Shown: in pieces, positions 1 to 12,100 of the stretch
Numbering within the stretch: the first letter of the stretch is position 1
How the letters are laid out: the number at the start of each line of letters is the position of its first letter
NCBI RefSeq assembly: GCF_034119845.1
Contig: NZ_CP139420.1
Coordinates: forward strand, 2,644,001-2,708,000
Direction: 5' to 3'
DNA from: Flavobacterium sp. NG2
Lineage (GTDB): Bacteria > Bacteroidota > Bacteroidia > Flavobacteriales > Flavobacteriaceae
DNA: 64,000 nucleotides
Made by a program: the position numbers and the translations under genes
The notes under the pieces: generated by a model
Told to the model about the DNA's origin: nothing
What the model saw: the letters and a program-made list of their open reading frames with translations, nothing else
Database searches by the model: none

Positions 1-432
1 TGAGTTTGCTTTTATTTCGGCAAGGTAGTTTCTATTTTTCTTAAAAAGCTTGGCACGTTTATCATCACCTGATAATTGATTGAATTTTTCCATCATTGCA
101 TCAGCTTGTTTGTTATCCCCAATGGCTTTTAGCGATTGCGAATATCTATAATAGTATTCAGGTTGCAACTCAGTTTGCATAGCAAATAACTCACCATACC
201 ATTTAGCGGCATTCTCTAACTGAGCATTAAAGTAATAGGCATTCCCCAATTTTTGAAACATCTCGGCTGATTTATATCCTTTCTCAGCGATTCTTTCATA
301 GGTTTTTATGGCATCAATGTAGGCAAAGTTGTCATATTTTTTGTCAGCCGCAGCAAGTCTAGCTTTTTGCGAATAAATGTTTAGAGAAAAAACACTTATT
401 ATAGTTATGTAAAGGAGTATATTCTTTTTCAT
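1..432 (-). CDS. TPR-containing secreted protein, probably OmpA-family (3' end outside window)
   Basis: An open frame runs from an ATG at 432 to the window edge without a stop, giving 144 residues. The start has a clear signal peptide (MKKNILLYITIISVFS, then NIYSQ). The rest is helical TPR-like sequence, with motifs such as GYKSAEMFQKLGNAYYF and YYYRYSQSLKAIGD. It lies 11 bp after the PorP/SprF-like gene and is last in the adhesin operon as far as can be seen. In Flavobacteriia an OmpA-family protein with N-terminal TPRs and a C-terminal peptidoglycan-binding OmpA domain commonly occupies this place. The OmpA domain would lie outside the window, so that part is inference from family and context. 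Confidence 0.7.
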   Translation of the reverse strand, partial: MKKNILLYITIISVFSLNIYSQKARLAAADKKYDNFAYIDAIKTYERIAEKGYKSAEMFQKLGNAYYFNAQLENAAKWYGELFAMQTELQPEYYYRYSQSLKAIGDNKQADAMMEKFNQLSGDDKRAKLFKKNRNYLAEIKANS

Positions 433-443
433 AATAATTGATT

Positions 444-1352
444 TTAGAAGAATCTTGGGGTTGTGATTTTATCGTTATTTTTGAAAATCTCATAGCGCAA
501 GAAAATTTCATGAGAACCAGAGTTGTAATTATTCAAGTTGGTTGTTTCTCTATCATATCCATATCCAATGTACATTGCCTCTGAGATTTGGAAGCCTACC
601 ATTGCACTTAGAGCCGCACTCCATCTGTATGAAACCCCAACCATAAATTTGTCATTGAATAGGAAGTTTCCAGAAATATCGGTTTGCAAAGGAGCACCCG
701 TTACCATTTTAGTGAGAAGAGCCGGTTTGAATTTGATATAATTATTCAAGTCAAATATATAACCAGCAATTAAGTAATAGTTTATTTTCTCCTTAAAAAG
801 AGCTACTTCATTATCGTCATATCGATTGGTTTGAATGAAGTTAGGAATAGAAAAACCTACATAGGCTTTATCAGAATGTAAGTATAGACCAGCTCCTATA
901 TTAGGATTGAATTTATTGAAACTTTGTAGGGTAGGGTCAGCTTGGTTTACAGGGTTTAATCTACTGTTATCTAAGCTAAATAAGTTGGCAGTTGCTTTGA
1001 TTCCAAAAGAGAGTTTAAAAATCTCCGAAGTAGGAATGGTATAAGACAAATCAGCCGAAATAGTATTCTCATCAATAGGTCCAATTCTATCATTGATAAG
1101 CGATACCCCAAGTCCAAGTCTACTTTCATTCAAAGGGGTGTTGATTGAAACTGCATTGGTAACAGGAGCTCCATCGAGTCCTACCCATTGAGTACGATGC
1201 AAAGCAAAGATACTCATAGCTCCTCTAGATCCAGCATAAGCAGGATTCACATTGATTGTGTTGTACATATACTGAGTAAATTGCGAATCCTGTTGTGCAA
1301 AACTTACTATTGCTGTAAACATCAAAACGAAAGAAAGTATTTTTGTTTTCAT
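444..1352 (-). CDS. PorP/SprF family type IX secretion membrane protein
   Basis: A 302-residue protein with a signal peptide (ending IVSFAQ) followed by the family hallmark start QDSQFTQYMYNTINVNPAYAG. The remainder is beta-rich and ends in a strand with aromatic residues, as expected for an outer-membrane barrel. PorP/SprF proteins sit in the outer membrane and help secrete or anchor one partner adhesin carrying a type B T9SS sorting domain, as SprF does for SprB in gliding flavobacteria. The partner here is the giant repeat adhesin 58 bp upstream, so the pair forms an sprB-sprF-like unit. Family identity is strong; the specific partner is inferred from adjacency. Confidence 0.92.
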   Translation of the reverse strand: MKTKILSFVLMFTAIVSFAQQDSQFTQYMYNTINVNPAYAGSRGAMSIFALHRTQWVGLDGAPVTNAVSINTPLNESRLGLGVSLINDRIGPIDENTISADLSYTIPTSEIFKLSFGIKATANLFSLDNSRLNPVNQADPTLQSFNKFNPNIGAGLYLHSDKAYVGFSIPNFIQTNRYDDNEVALFKEKINYYLIAGYIFDLNNYIKFKPALLTKMVTGAPLQTDISGNFLFNDKFMVGVSYRWSAALSAMVGFQISEAMYIGYGYDRETTNLNNYNSGSHEIFLRYEIFKNNDKITTPRFF

Positions 1353-1410
1353 TTGGCTTAAGTTTTAAACCTGAGGACCAAAGTCCTCAGGAATTAGATT
1401 TGAGTTATAA

Positions 1411-4353
1411 TTATCTAGTAAGGTATAAATACCCATCTTTAGTGTTGTTGGTTGAATTATTAAGTCCATCAATTGAAGTATAATGCAAGATGTAAAAATA
1501 AGTTCCAGCAGGTAATCTAGAAGATTGACTAATAGTTGTTCTACCTTCAGATATCCCTTTAAAGGCTTTAGTTACATTATCATATCCAGAAGTTTCAAAA
1601 ACTAATACTCCCCAACGGTTGTATATCTCAACAGAGTTGGTAGGATAACATAAAACATCATCAATATTGTCGATAATAAAGGTTTCGTTAATACCATCAC
1701 CATTAGGAGAGAAAGCATTATGAACAGTTATACTACCACAACCCAACACGATATTAGCTTCAACAACTTCGCTATCCGAAGCACTAATAGGAGTTTGATT
1801 AGGTGTGAAACCATCAGCAAAGGCTACATTGGTCACCGATAGATTAACTCTATCTTCTTGTTTTACAGTGTAGTTTTCATTGTATTCTTGATAAGTACCA
1901 GGTTCCAAAGTTGCAATTACTTGGTTTAACCCAGTTAAAGGGTCAGTTACTTTAATATTAAACAATGTTACATTTCCAGTATTTTGCACTTGAATAGTGT
2001 AGTTAATAATATCTCCCACAGAACTGTAAGCTGGTGTGTTGGATTTTTTTACAACGACTAATTCTGCTTTTTGAGGAACTGGTGTAATTGTACAGTTAAC
2101 ACAGTCAGGGTTTACAGGACAACTAGCACATGGTGTTGGGTCAGATGAAGCATCTGTAACCACTTCTCCTTGTGGAGGTGTACCCTGTGTAGTAACTTGA
2201 GTATATACATATCCAGCATCAATATCAGTTTGAGTTAAGATATGGCTACCAGTTATACTTGTACTATTAGATGCATTAACCTCTAGAGTAGGAATACTTC
2301 CTGATATTGTTAGCTGAGGGAAAGTTTGACTAACAGTAACATCTGTCAAAGTAACATTTCCTTCATTTACAACAATTATTTTATAATTAACTACTTCGCC
2401 TACATCTGCAATACCATTATTATTTGCATCTACAAAAGTACCATCAAGTGTTACAACTACTTTAGGATCTTGGTTTAATAGTGTAATGGTGCAGTCAAGA
2501 CAATCAGGATCCTTAGGACATGAAGTACAAGGCGTAGGATCTGTTGAAGTTGCAGTTATAGGTTCACCTTTAGGAGGTGTTCCTGTAGCTAAAGCTAAAT
2601 TATACACGATACCTTTGTCAATATCAGCTTGAGTAATAGCATGAACAGCACTGAATGTTGTTGTGTCAGATACTCCTACGGCAAGAGTTGCAATAGGACC
2701 ACCACTAACAACTGCATTTGTGTCTGTAACTGTTACATTTGTTAAAGGTAGATTTCCTGTATTTGTTACTACAAATTTGTATGAAATAATATCTCCAACA
2801 TTTGTTTTACCATCATTATTGGTATCTACATAAGTACCATCTTTAGTGATTGAAATACTAGGAGATTGATTCAATACAGTAATTGTACAGTTTGTACATT
2901 CAGGGTCTTTTGGACAAGAAGTACAAGGAGTAGGGTCAGTAGAAGTGGCTTCTACTTCATTTCCAGTAGGTGGATTTCCTTTAGCTAATGCTAAATTATA
3001 AACGAAACCTCTATTGATATCCTCTTGATTAATAAGGTATTCAGCACTGAAACTTCTCTCGTCAGATTCTCCAATACCTAAATCTATTGGTCCGCCAATA
3101 ACTTGTACATTATTGTCTGTAATTGAAATATTTCTAATAATTGAGCTTCCTGTATTTGTAACAACAAATGAATATATAATTTTATCACCTACATTAGTAA
3201 TTCCATCGTTATTTGCATCAAAGTAAGCTCCGTCTTTTGTAATAGCTATTGAAGGATTGTAAACCGTAATAGTAACAATAGCATCGTCACAATTTTCAGA
3301 ATTAATAATTTCACATATTTTATATTCAATGGTATAATTTCCTGCAGGCGTTCCAGAAGGAACACTTATTTGTCCATTAGTTGTATTTATAGAAGGAACT
3401 GGACCATTGTTAATAGAGACTGCTTCGGCTATTATTGATATATTAACTGTATCAATCACAGCAGGATTTGATCCCAACGTATCTGAACCATTACCATTAT
3501 CACTTAAAACATTACCAACATTAGAATTACCTGTTGTTCCATTGATTTCAGAAATAAGGTCGTCCTTAGCAACTATATCAAGTTTAGTTATGGTAAATAT
3601 AGCGTCAGTTTTAGTTACAATATAATTAGGATTATCTCCTAAAATAACCTCAATAGGATAGTTACCTACATTAGAGAACTGAGTTGCAGGAGTAGCCAAA
3701 GTATAGTTGATGGTATCACCACCCGCTACAGCACCGCTTACCACAGCTGTAAGAGGAGGGTTCACCTCACCATATACTTTTGTTTTATTATCAGCTACTA
3801 CTGTTACACCAATAGCTTTAGGAGTAATAGTTAAAGTACCATCTACTTTGTTAACGATGTAGTTAGGATTATTTCCTAAAGTCACAACAATAGGATAAGT
3901 GTCAACAGGGGAGAACTGTGTAGCTGTAGTTGCTAAACTATAGTTAATCACATCATTGTTCACTGCACCAGTTACCACGGCAGTAAGAGCAGGATTCACA
4001 TCACCGTATACTTTAGTTTTATCATCAGCAGTAACTACTACGTTCAATTCTTTTGGAGTAACCGTTAAATTACCATCTACTTTGTTAACGATGTAGTTAG
4101 GATTATTTCCTAAAGTCACAACAATAGGATAAGTGTCAACAGGGGAGAACTGTGTAGCTGTAGTTGCTAAACTATAGTTAATCACATCATTGTTCACTGC
4201 ACCAGTTACCACGGCAGTAAGAGCAGGATTTTCATCACCATATACTTTAGTTTTATCATCAGCAGTAACTACTACGTTCAATTCTTTTGGAGTAACCGTT
4301 AAAGTACCATCTACTTTGTTAACGATGTAGTTAGGATTATTTCCTAAAGTCAC
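1411..4353 (-). CDS. Giant adhesin, C-terminal part (split by frameshift), T9SS type B sorting domain
   Basis: A frame of 980 residues continuing the protein encoded just upstream. The order is: the end of one MBG-type repeat and three further repeats to about residue 265; a linker; three to four conserved-repeat (DUF11/DUF7507-like) domains with ITKDGxYxDxNNDGxTNVGD and cysteine-rich CTSCPKDPxC links; then a terminal domain starting about residue 890 with NAFSPNGDGINE and YNRWGVLVFE. The last is the gliding-motility/CHU_C-type T9SS type B sorting signal. This frame has no signal peptide and begins inside a repeat, so it is not an independent gene. Adding one base in the G-run at 4376-4378 joins it to the upstream frame as a protein of about 3,626 residues. 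It is probably a surface adhesin exported with its downstream PorP/SprF partner. Confidence 0.85.
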   Translation of the reverse strand: MTLGNNPNYIVNKVDGTLTVTPKELNVVVTADDKTKVYGDENPALTAVVTGAVNNDVINYSLATTATQFSPVDTYPIVVTLGNNPNYIVNKVDGNLTVTPKELNVVVTADDKTKVYGDVNPALTAVVTGAVNNDVINYSLATTATQFSPVDTYPIVVTLGNNPNYIVNKVDGTLTITPKAIGVTVVADNKTKVYGEVNPPLTAVVSGAVAGGDTINYTLATPATQFSNVGNYPIEVILGDNPNYIVTKTDAIFTITKLDIVAKDDLISEINGTTGNSNVGNVLSDNGNGSDTLGSNPAVIDTVNISIIAEAVSINNGPVPSINTTNGQISVPSGTPAGNYTIEYKICEIINSENCDDAIVTITVYNPSIAITKDGAYFDANNDGITNVGDKIIYSFVVTNTGSSIIRNISITDNNVQVIGGPIDLGIGESDERSFSAEYLINQEDINRGFVYNLALAKGNPPTGNEVEATSTDPTPCTSCPKDPECTNCTITVLNQSPSISITKDGTYVDTNNDGKTNVGDIISYKFVVTNTGNLPLTNVTVTDTNAVVSGGPIATLAVGVSDTTTFSAVHAITQADIDKGIVYNLALATGTPPKGEPITATSTDPTPCTSCPKDPDCLDCTITLLNQDPKVVVTLDGTFVDANNNGIADVGEVVNYKIIVVNEGNVTLTDVTVSQTFPQLTISGSIPTLEVNASNSTSITGSHILTQTDIDAGYVYTQVTTQGTPPQGEVVTDASSDPTPCASCPVNPDCVNCTITPVPQKAELVVVKKSNTPAYSSVGDIINYTIQVQNTGNVTLFNIKVTDPLTGLNQVIATLEPGTYQEYNENYTVKQEDRVNLSVTNVAFADGFTPNQTPISASDSEVVEANIVLGCGSITVHNAFSPNGDGINETFIIDNIDDVLCYPTNSVEIYNRWGVLVFETSGYDNVTKAFKGISEGRTTISQSSRLPAGTYFYILHYTSIDGLNNSTNNTKDGYLYLTR

Positions 4354-7300
4354 AACAATAGGATAAGTGTCAACAGGGAGAACTGTGTAGCTGTAGTTGC
4401 TAAACTATAGTTAATCACATCATTGTTCACTGCACCAGTTACCACGGCAGTAAGAGCAGGATTTTCATCACCATATACTTTAGTTTTATCATCAGCAGTA
4501 ACTACTACGTTCAATTCTTTTGGAGTAACCGTTAAAGTACCATCTACTTTGTTAACGATGTAGTTAGGATTATTTCCTAAAGTCACAACAATAGGATAAG
4601 TGTCAACAGGGGAGAACTGTGTAGCCGTAGTTGCTAAACTATAGTTAATCACATCATTGTTCACTGCACCAGTTACCACAGCAGTAAGAGCAGGATTCAC
4701 ATCACCGTATACTTTAGTTTTATCATCAGCAGTAACTACTACGTTCAATTCTTTTGGAGTAACCGTTAAAGTACCATCTACTTTGTTAACGATGTAGTTA
4801 GGATTATTTCCTAAAGTCACAACAATAGGATAAGTATCAACAGGGGAGAACTGTGTAGCTGTAGTTGATAAGCTATAATTAATCACATCATTGTTCACTG
4901 CACCAGTTACCACAGCAGTAAGCGCAGGATTCACATCACCATATACTTTAGTTTTATCATCAGCAGTAACTACTACGTTCAATTCTTTAGGAGTAACCGT
5001 TAAAGTACCATCTACTTTGTTAACGATGTAGTTAGGATTATTTCCTAAAGTCACAACAATAGGATAAGTGTCAACAGGGGAGAACTGTGTAGCCGTAGTT
5101 GATAAGGTATAGTTAATCACATCATTGTTGACTGCACCAGTTACCACAGCAGTAAGAGTAGGATTCACATCACCGTATACTTTAGTTTTATCATCAGCAG
5201 TAACTACTACGTTCAATTCTTTAGGAGTAACCGTTAAAGTACCATCTACTTTGTTAACGATGTAGTTAGGATTATTTCCTAAAGTCACAACAATAGGATA
5301 AGTGTCAACAGGGGAGAACTGTGTAGCTGTAGTTGCTAAACTATAGTTAATCACATCATTGTTCACTGCACCAGTTACCACAGCAGTAAGAGCAGGATTC
5401 ACATCACCGTATACTTTAGTTTTATCATCAGCAGTAACTACTACGTTCAATTCTTTTGGAGTAACCGTTAAAGTACCATCTACTTTGTTAACGATGTAGT
5501 TAGGATTATTTCCTAAAGTCACAACAATAGGATAAGTGTCAACAGGGGAGAACTGTGTAGCTGTAGTTGCTAAACTATAGTTAATCACATCATTGTTCAC
5601 TGCACCAGTTACCACGGCAGTAAGAACAGGATTTTCATCACCATATACTTTAGTTTTATCATCAGCAGTAACTACTACGTTCAATTCTTTTGGAGTAACC
5701 GTTAAAGTACCATCTACTTTGTTAACGATGTAGTTAGGATTATTTCCTAAAGTCACAACAATAGGATAAGTGTCAACAGGGGAGAACTGTGTAGCCGTAG
5801 TTGATAAGGTATAGTTAATCGCATCATTGTTGACTGCACCAGTTACCACAGCAGTAAGAGCAGGATTCACATCACCATATACTTTAGTTTTATCATCAGC
5901 AGTAACTACTACGTTCAATTCTTTAGGAGTAACCGTTAAAGTACCATCTACTTTGTTAACGATGTAGTTAGGATTATTTCCTAAAGTCACAACAATAGGA
6001 TAAGTGTCAACAGGGGAGAACTGTGTAGCCGTAGTTGATAAGGTATAGTTAATCACATCATTGTTGACTGCACCAGTTACCACAGCAGTAAGAGCAGGAT
6101 TCACATCACCGTATACTTTAGTTTTATCATCAGCAGTAACTACTACGTTCAATTCTTTTGGAGTAACCGTTAAAGTACCATCTACTTTGTTAACGATGTA
6201 GTTAGGATTATTTCCTAAAGTCACAACAATAGGATAAGTGTCAACAGGGGAGAACTGTGTAGCCGTAGTTGATAAGCTATAATTAATCACATCATTGTTC
6301 ACTGCACCAGTTACCACGGCAGTAAGAGCAGGATTTTCATCACCATATACTTTAGTTTTATCATCAGCAGTAACTACTACGTTCAATTCTTTAGGAGTAA
6401 CCGTTAAAGTACCATCTACTTTGTTAACGATGTAGTTAGGATTATTTCCTAAAGTCACAACAATAGGATAAGTGTCAACAGGGGAGAACTGTGTAGCTGT
6501 AGTTGCTAAACTATAATTAATCACATCATTGTTCACTGCACCAGTTACCACAGCAGTAAGCGCAGGATTCACATCACCATATACTTTAGTTTTATCATCA
6601 GCAGTAACTACTACGTTCAATTCTTTAGGAGTAACCGTTAAAGTACCATCTACTTTGTTAACGATGTAGTTAGGATTATTTCCTAAAGTCACAACAATAG
6701 GATAAGTGTCAACAGGGGAGAACTGTGTAGCTGTAGTTGCTAAACTATAGTTAATCACATCATTGTTCACTGCACCAGTTACCACAGCAGTAAGCGCAGG
6801 ATTCACATCACCATATACTTTAGTTTTATCATCAGCAGTAACTACTACGTTCAATTCTTTTGGAGTAACCGTTAAAGTACCATCTACTTTGTTAACGATG
6901 TAGTTAGGATTATTTCCTAAAGTCACAACAATAGGATAAGTGTCAACAGGGGAGAACTGTGTAGCCGTAGTTGATAAGCTATAATTAATCACATCATTGT
7001 TCACTGCACCAGTTACCACAGCAGTAAGAGTAGGATTCACATCACCGTATACTTTAGTTTTATCATCAGCAGTAACTACTACGTTCAATTCTTTAGGAGT
7101 AACCGTTAAAGTACCATCTACTTTGTTAACGATGTAGTTAGGATTATTTCCTAAAGTCACAACAATAGGATAAGTGTCAACAGGGGAGAACTGTGTAGCC
7201 GTAGTTGATAAGGTATAGTTAATCACATCATTGTTGACTGCACCAGTTACCACAGCAGTAAGAGTAGGATTCACATCACCGTATACTTTAGTTTTATCAT

Positions 7301-9195
7301 CAGCAGTAACTACTACGTTCAATTCTTTAGGAGTAACCGTTAAAGTACCATCTACTTTGTTAACGATGTAGTTAGGATTATTTCCTAAAGTCACAACAAT
7401 AGGATAAGTGTCAACAGGGGAGAACTGTGTAGCCGTAGTTGCTAAACTATAGTTAATCACATCATTGTTCACTGCACCAGTTACCACAGCAGTAAGAGTA
7501 GGATTCACATCACCGTATACTTTTGTTTTATCATCAGCAGTAACTACTACGTTCAATTCTTTAGGAGTAACCGTTAAAGTACCATCTACTTTGTTAACGA
7601 TGTAGTTAGGATTATTTCCTAAAGTCACAACAATAGGATAAGTGTCAACAGGGGAGAACTGTGTAGCAGTAGTTGATAAGCTATAATTAATCACATCATT
7701 GTTCACTGCACCAGTTACCACAGCAGTAAGAGTAGGATTCACATCACCGTATACTTTAGTTTTATCATCAGCAGTAACTACTACGTTCAATTCTTTAGGA
7801 GTAACCGTTAAAGTACCATCTACTTTGTTAACGATGTAGTTAGGGTTATTTCCTAAAGTCACAACAATAGGATAAGTGTCAACAGGGGAGAACTGTGTAG
7901 CCGTAGTTGATAAGGTATAGTTAATCACATCATTGTTGACTGCACCAGTTACCACAGCAGTAAGAGTAGGATTCACATCACCGTATACTTTAGTTTTATC
8001 ATCAGCAGTAACTACTACGTTCAATTCTTTAGGAGTAACCGTTAAAGTACCATCTACTTTGTTAACGATGTAGTTAGGATTATTTCCTAAAGTCACAACA
8101 ATAGGATAAGTGTCAACAGGGGAGAACTGTGTAGCCGTAGTTGATAAGGTATAGTTAATCACATCATTGTTGACTGCACCAGTTACCACAGCAGTAAGAG
8201 TAGGATTCACATCACCGTATACTTTAGTTTTATCATCAGCAGTAACTACTACGTTCAATTCTTTAGGAGTAACCGTTAAAGTACCATCTACTTTGTTAAC
8301 GATGTAGTTAGGATTATTTCCTAAAGTCACAACAATAGGATAAGTGTCAACAGGGGAGAACTGTGTAGCCGTAGTTGATAAGGTATAGTTAATCACATCA
8401 TTGTTCACTGCACCAGTTACCACAGCAGTAAGAGCAGGATTCACATCACCGTATACTTTAGTTTTATCATCAGCAGTAACTACTACGTTCAATTCTTTTG
8501 GAGTAACCGTTAAAGTACCATCTACTTTGTTAACGATGTAGTTAGGATTATTTCCTAAAGTCACAACAATAGGATAAGTGTCAACAGGGGAGAACTGTGT
8601 AGCCGTAGTTGATAAGGTATAGTTAATCACATCATTGTTCACTGCACCAGTTACCACAGCAGTAAGAGCAGGATTCACATCACCGTATACTTTAGTTTTA
8701 TCATCAGCAGTAACTACTACGTTCAATTCTTTTGGAGTAACCGTTAAAGTACCATCTACTTTGTTAACGATGTAGTTAGGATTATTTCCTAAAGTCACAA
8801 CAATAGGATAAGTGTCAACAGGGGAGAACTGTGTAGCTGTAGTTGCTAAACTATAGTTAATCACATCATTGTTCACTGCACCAGTTACCACAGCAGTAAG
8901 AGCAGGATTCACATCACCGTATACTTTAGTTTTATCATCAGCAGTAACTACTACGTTCAATTCTTTAGGAGTAACCGTTAAAGTACCATCTACTTTGTTA
9001 ACGATGTAGTTAGGGTTATTTCCTAAAGTCACAACAATAGGATAAGTGTCAACAGGGGAGAACTGTGTAGCCGTAGTTGATAAGGTATAGTTAATCACAT
9101 CATTGTTGACTGCACCAGTTACCACAGCAGTAAGAGCAGGATTCACATCACCATATACTTTAGTTTTATCATCGGCCACTACGGTTACGGCTTTT
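3550..9195 (-). repeat. 24 tandem MBG-type repeats, 234-bp period
   Basis: Twenty-four copies of a 78-codon unit were counted by the motif KTKVYG[DE]. The period is exactly 234 bp (for example the string ttaatcacatcattg at 4411 and 4645). Internal copies differ by only a few bases, mostly at D/E-NP-A/T/V-LT and S/T-L-A/S-TT positions. The first copy (KAVTVV start) and the last (KAIGVT start, ending FTITK) are divergent caps. Such homogeneity implies recent duplication or gene conversion and makes copy number unreliable in short-read assemblies. Confidence 0.93.
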
Positions 9196-12100
9196 GGGGT
9201 AACAGTTAAAGTTCTTATTTCAGTAGATGTATTTATACAATCCCCAGTTAAGAGAGCTCTATATGTATAAGAACTCATAGCAACTGTTGGGTTTGAAATT
9301 GTCAAAGTTGCTGTTGTGGCATTTGAATATGTACTATTGTTTGAAATATTAGTAAAACCTGAACCAGTATTTACTTGCCATTGATATGTCGTAACATTTG
9401 TGGCTACAACAGTAAAACTTGCATTGTCACCATAAGTGATATTTGCATTTACTGGTTGAGTAGTAATTATAGCCTGTGGTTTAACCGTTACAGTTATTGT
9501 AAAAGTTGCGCCTGAACATGTACCAGTTGTTGTAGTAGGAGTAACTAAATATTGAACTGTTCCAGTAGCAGAAGTACTTGGATTAGTCAAAGTTTGATTA
9601 ATAGAAGTCCCTGAACCTGCAGAAGCGCCAGTGATACCACCTGTAATTGTACCAATAGTCCAAGAGAAATTACTTGGAGATGATGCTGTTAAGGCAATGT
9701 TTGGACTTGTACCGCTACAGATAGTTGCAGTAACCGAATTGGTAACAGTTGGTTTAGGATTAACAGTTACTGTTATAGTAAATGAATCTCCAACACAAGT
9801 TCCTGTAGTAGAAGTTGGAGTAACTATATATTGAACTGATCCACTTGTAGAAGTACTTGGATTTGTTAAAGTTTGATTAATAGAAGCTCCTGAACCAGCA
9901 GAAGCGCCAGTGATACCTCCAGTTATTGTACCAATAGTCCAAGAAAAACTACTTGGAGATGATGCTGTTAAGGCAATGTTTGAACTTGTTCCACTACAGA
10001 TAGTTGCAGTAGCTGAATTGGTAACAGTTGGTTTAGGATTAACAGTTACTGTTATAGTAAATGAATCTCCAACACAAGTTCCTGTAGTAGAAGTTGGAGT
10101 AACTATATATTGAACTGTTCCACTTGTAGAAGTACTTGGATTTGTTAAAGTTTGATTAATAGAAGCCCCTGAACCAGCAGAAGCGCCAGTGATACCTCCA
10201 GTTATTGTACCAATAGTCCAAGAAAAACTACTTGGAGATGATGCTGTTAAGGTAATGTTTGGACTTGTTCCACTACAGATAGTTGCAGTAGCTGAATTGG
10301 TAACAGTTGGTTTAGGATTAACAGTTACTGTTATAGTAAATGAATCTCCAACACAAGTTCCTGTAGTAGAAGTTGGAGTAACTATATATTGAACTGTTCC
10401 ACTTGTAGAAGTACTTGGATTTGTTAAAGTTTGATTAATAGAAGCCCCTGAACCAGCAGAAGCGCCAGTGATACCACCTGTAATTGTACCGATAGTCCAA
10501 GAGAAATTACTTGGAGTTGATGCTGTTAAGGCGATGTTTGGACTTGTTCCGCTACAGATAGTTGCAGATGCTGAGTTGGTAACAGTAGGTTTAGGATTAA
10601 CCGTAACAGTTATCGTAAATGAGGCACCAACACAATTTCCAGTAGTTGAAGTAGGAGTAACTATATATTGAACTGCTCCACTTGTAGAAGTACTTGGATT
10701 TGTTAAAGTTTGATTAATAGAAGCTCCTGAACCTGCAGAAGCACCAGTGATACTTCCTGTTATTGTTCCAATAGTCCAAGAAAAACTACTAGGAGTTGAT
10801 GCCGTTAAGGCAATGTTTGGACTTGTACCGCTACAGATAGTTGCAGTAGCTGAGTTGGTAACAGTTGGTTTAGGATTAACCGTAACAGTTATCGTAAATG
10901 GGGAACCAACACAAGTTCCTGTAGTAGAAGTTGGAGTAACTATATATTGAACTGTTCCAGTAGCAGAAGTACTTGGATTTGTTAAAGTTTGATTAATAGA
11001 AGCTCCTGAACCTGCAGAAGCGCCAGTGATACTTCCTGTTATTGTACCAATAGTCCAATCAAAACTACTAGGAGTTGATGCTGTTAAGGCGATGTTTGGA
11101 CTTGTTCCACTACAGATAGTTGCAGTAGCCGAATTGGTAACAATTGGTTTAGGATTAACAGTTATTGTTATTGTAAATGGGGCTCCTGTACAATCACCAG
11201 ATTTAGGTGTTACTGTATAGGTTAATGTTGCAGCACTATTTGTTGTGTTTGTTAAAGTTTGACTAATAGGACCAACAGCAGCTGTGCTTTGAGCACTTCC
11301 TCCGCTTATTGCACCTACAGGATTACTAACTGGAGTATTCCAAGAGTACTTAGTATCAGATGGAACCACCTCTGAACCACCATTAGTAGGTAAAATGCTA
11401 AAGGGGTTTCCACTACATATTGTTGCGGTTTTATTTGCAATAACTGGATTTGTACAACAGGCTTCAACTAAAACAGTTTTTGTTTGAGTATTAAAATCGC
11501 CATCACCATCAGTAACTTTTAAGCTAATGCTTTTAGAACCTCCTGTAAGATATGTTACAGTAATAGGATTTGGTGATTTCCCACTGTTTGATGAAGTTGA
11601 AGGATTTGCGTCTGAACCAAAGTTCCATAAATAAGTTAATGTCCCATCGCCTCCAGTTGAAGTATTCGTGAATGCTATTTGTTCAAAACTACCAGTTGTA
11701 CAACTTTTATTAGAAGTAAAATCAACAGCTAAAGGTGTGTTAACAACTATGTTTGGTATAAAACCAGCTTCAGTACATTTTGAACCAACAGATTCACTTG
11801 CACAACCAGCTGCAACACTTGATGAACCACCTGTTTTCCATGCTACATAAATGTTTCTTAATTCCAATTTACCTCCGCAAGTAAAATTTATTTGAGCTAT
11901 ATTAATAGGAGTAGAAGGAATAGTGTTTCCTGTGTTTGGTTCTGCGTAAGTGTATTTACCAGTTGTATTTACTTTAACTTCATTCCAATAAAGATCAAAT
12001 TGAACATAAATATTGTATTTTGGACCAGTATCTACTGTTATAAATAAATATGCTGTAGTTGAATTCCCAACATTACAAACATCTAATGGACTCCCATCTA

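Noticed and set aside
9631..11220. Six plus-strand open frames of 64-67 residues spaced 279 bp
   Set aside because: Antisense shadows of the PKD-like repeats of the adhesin; near-identical only because the repeats are.
3550..11450. Regular direct repeats considered as a CRISPR array
   Set aside because: Repeat units are 234 and 279 bp, lie in one long coding frame and have no unique spacers; no cas genes are present.
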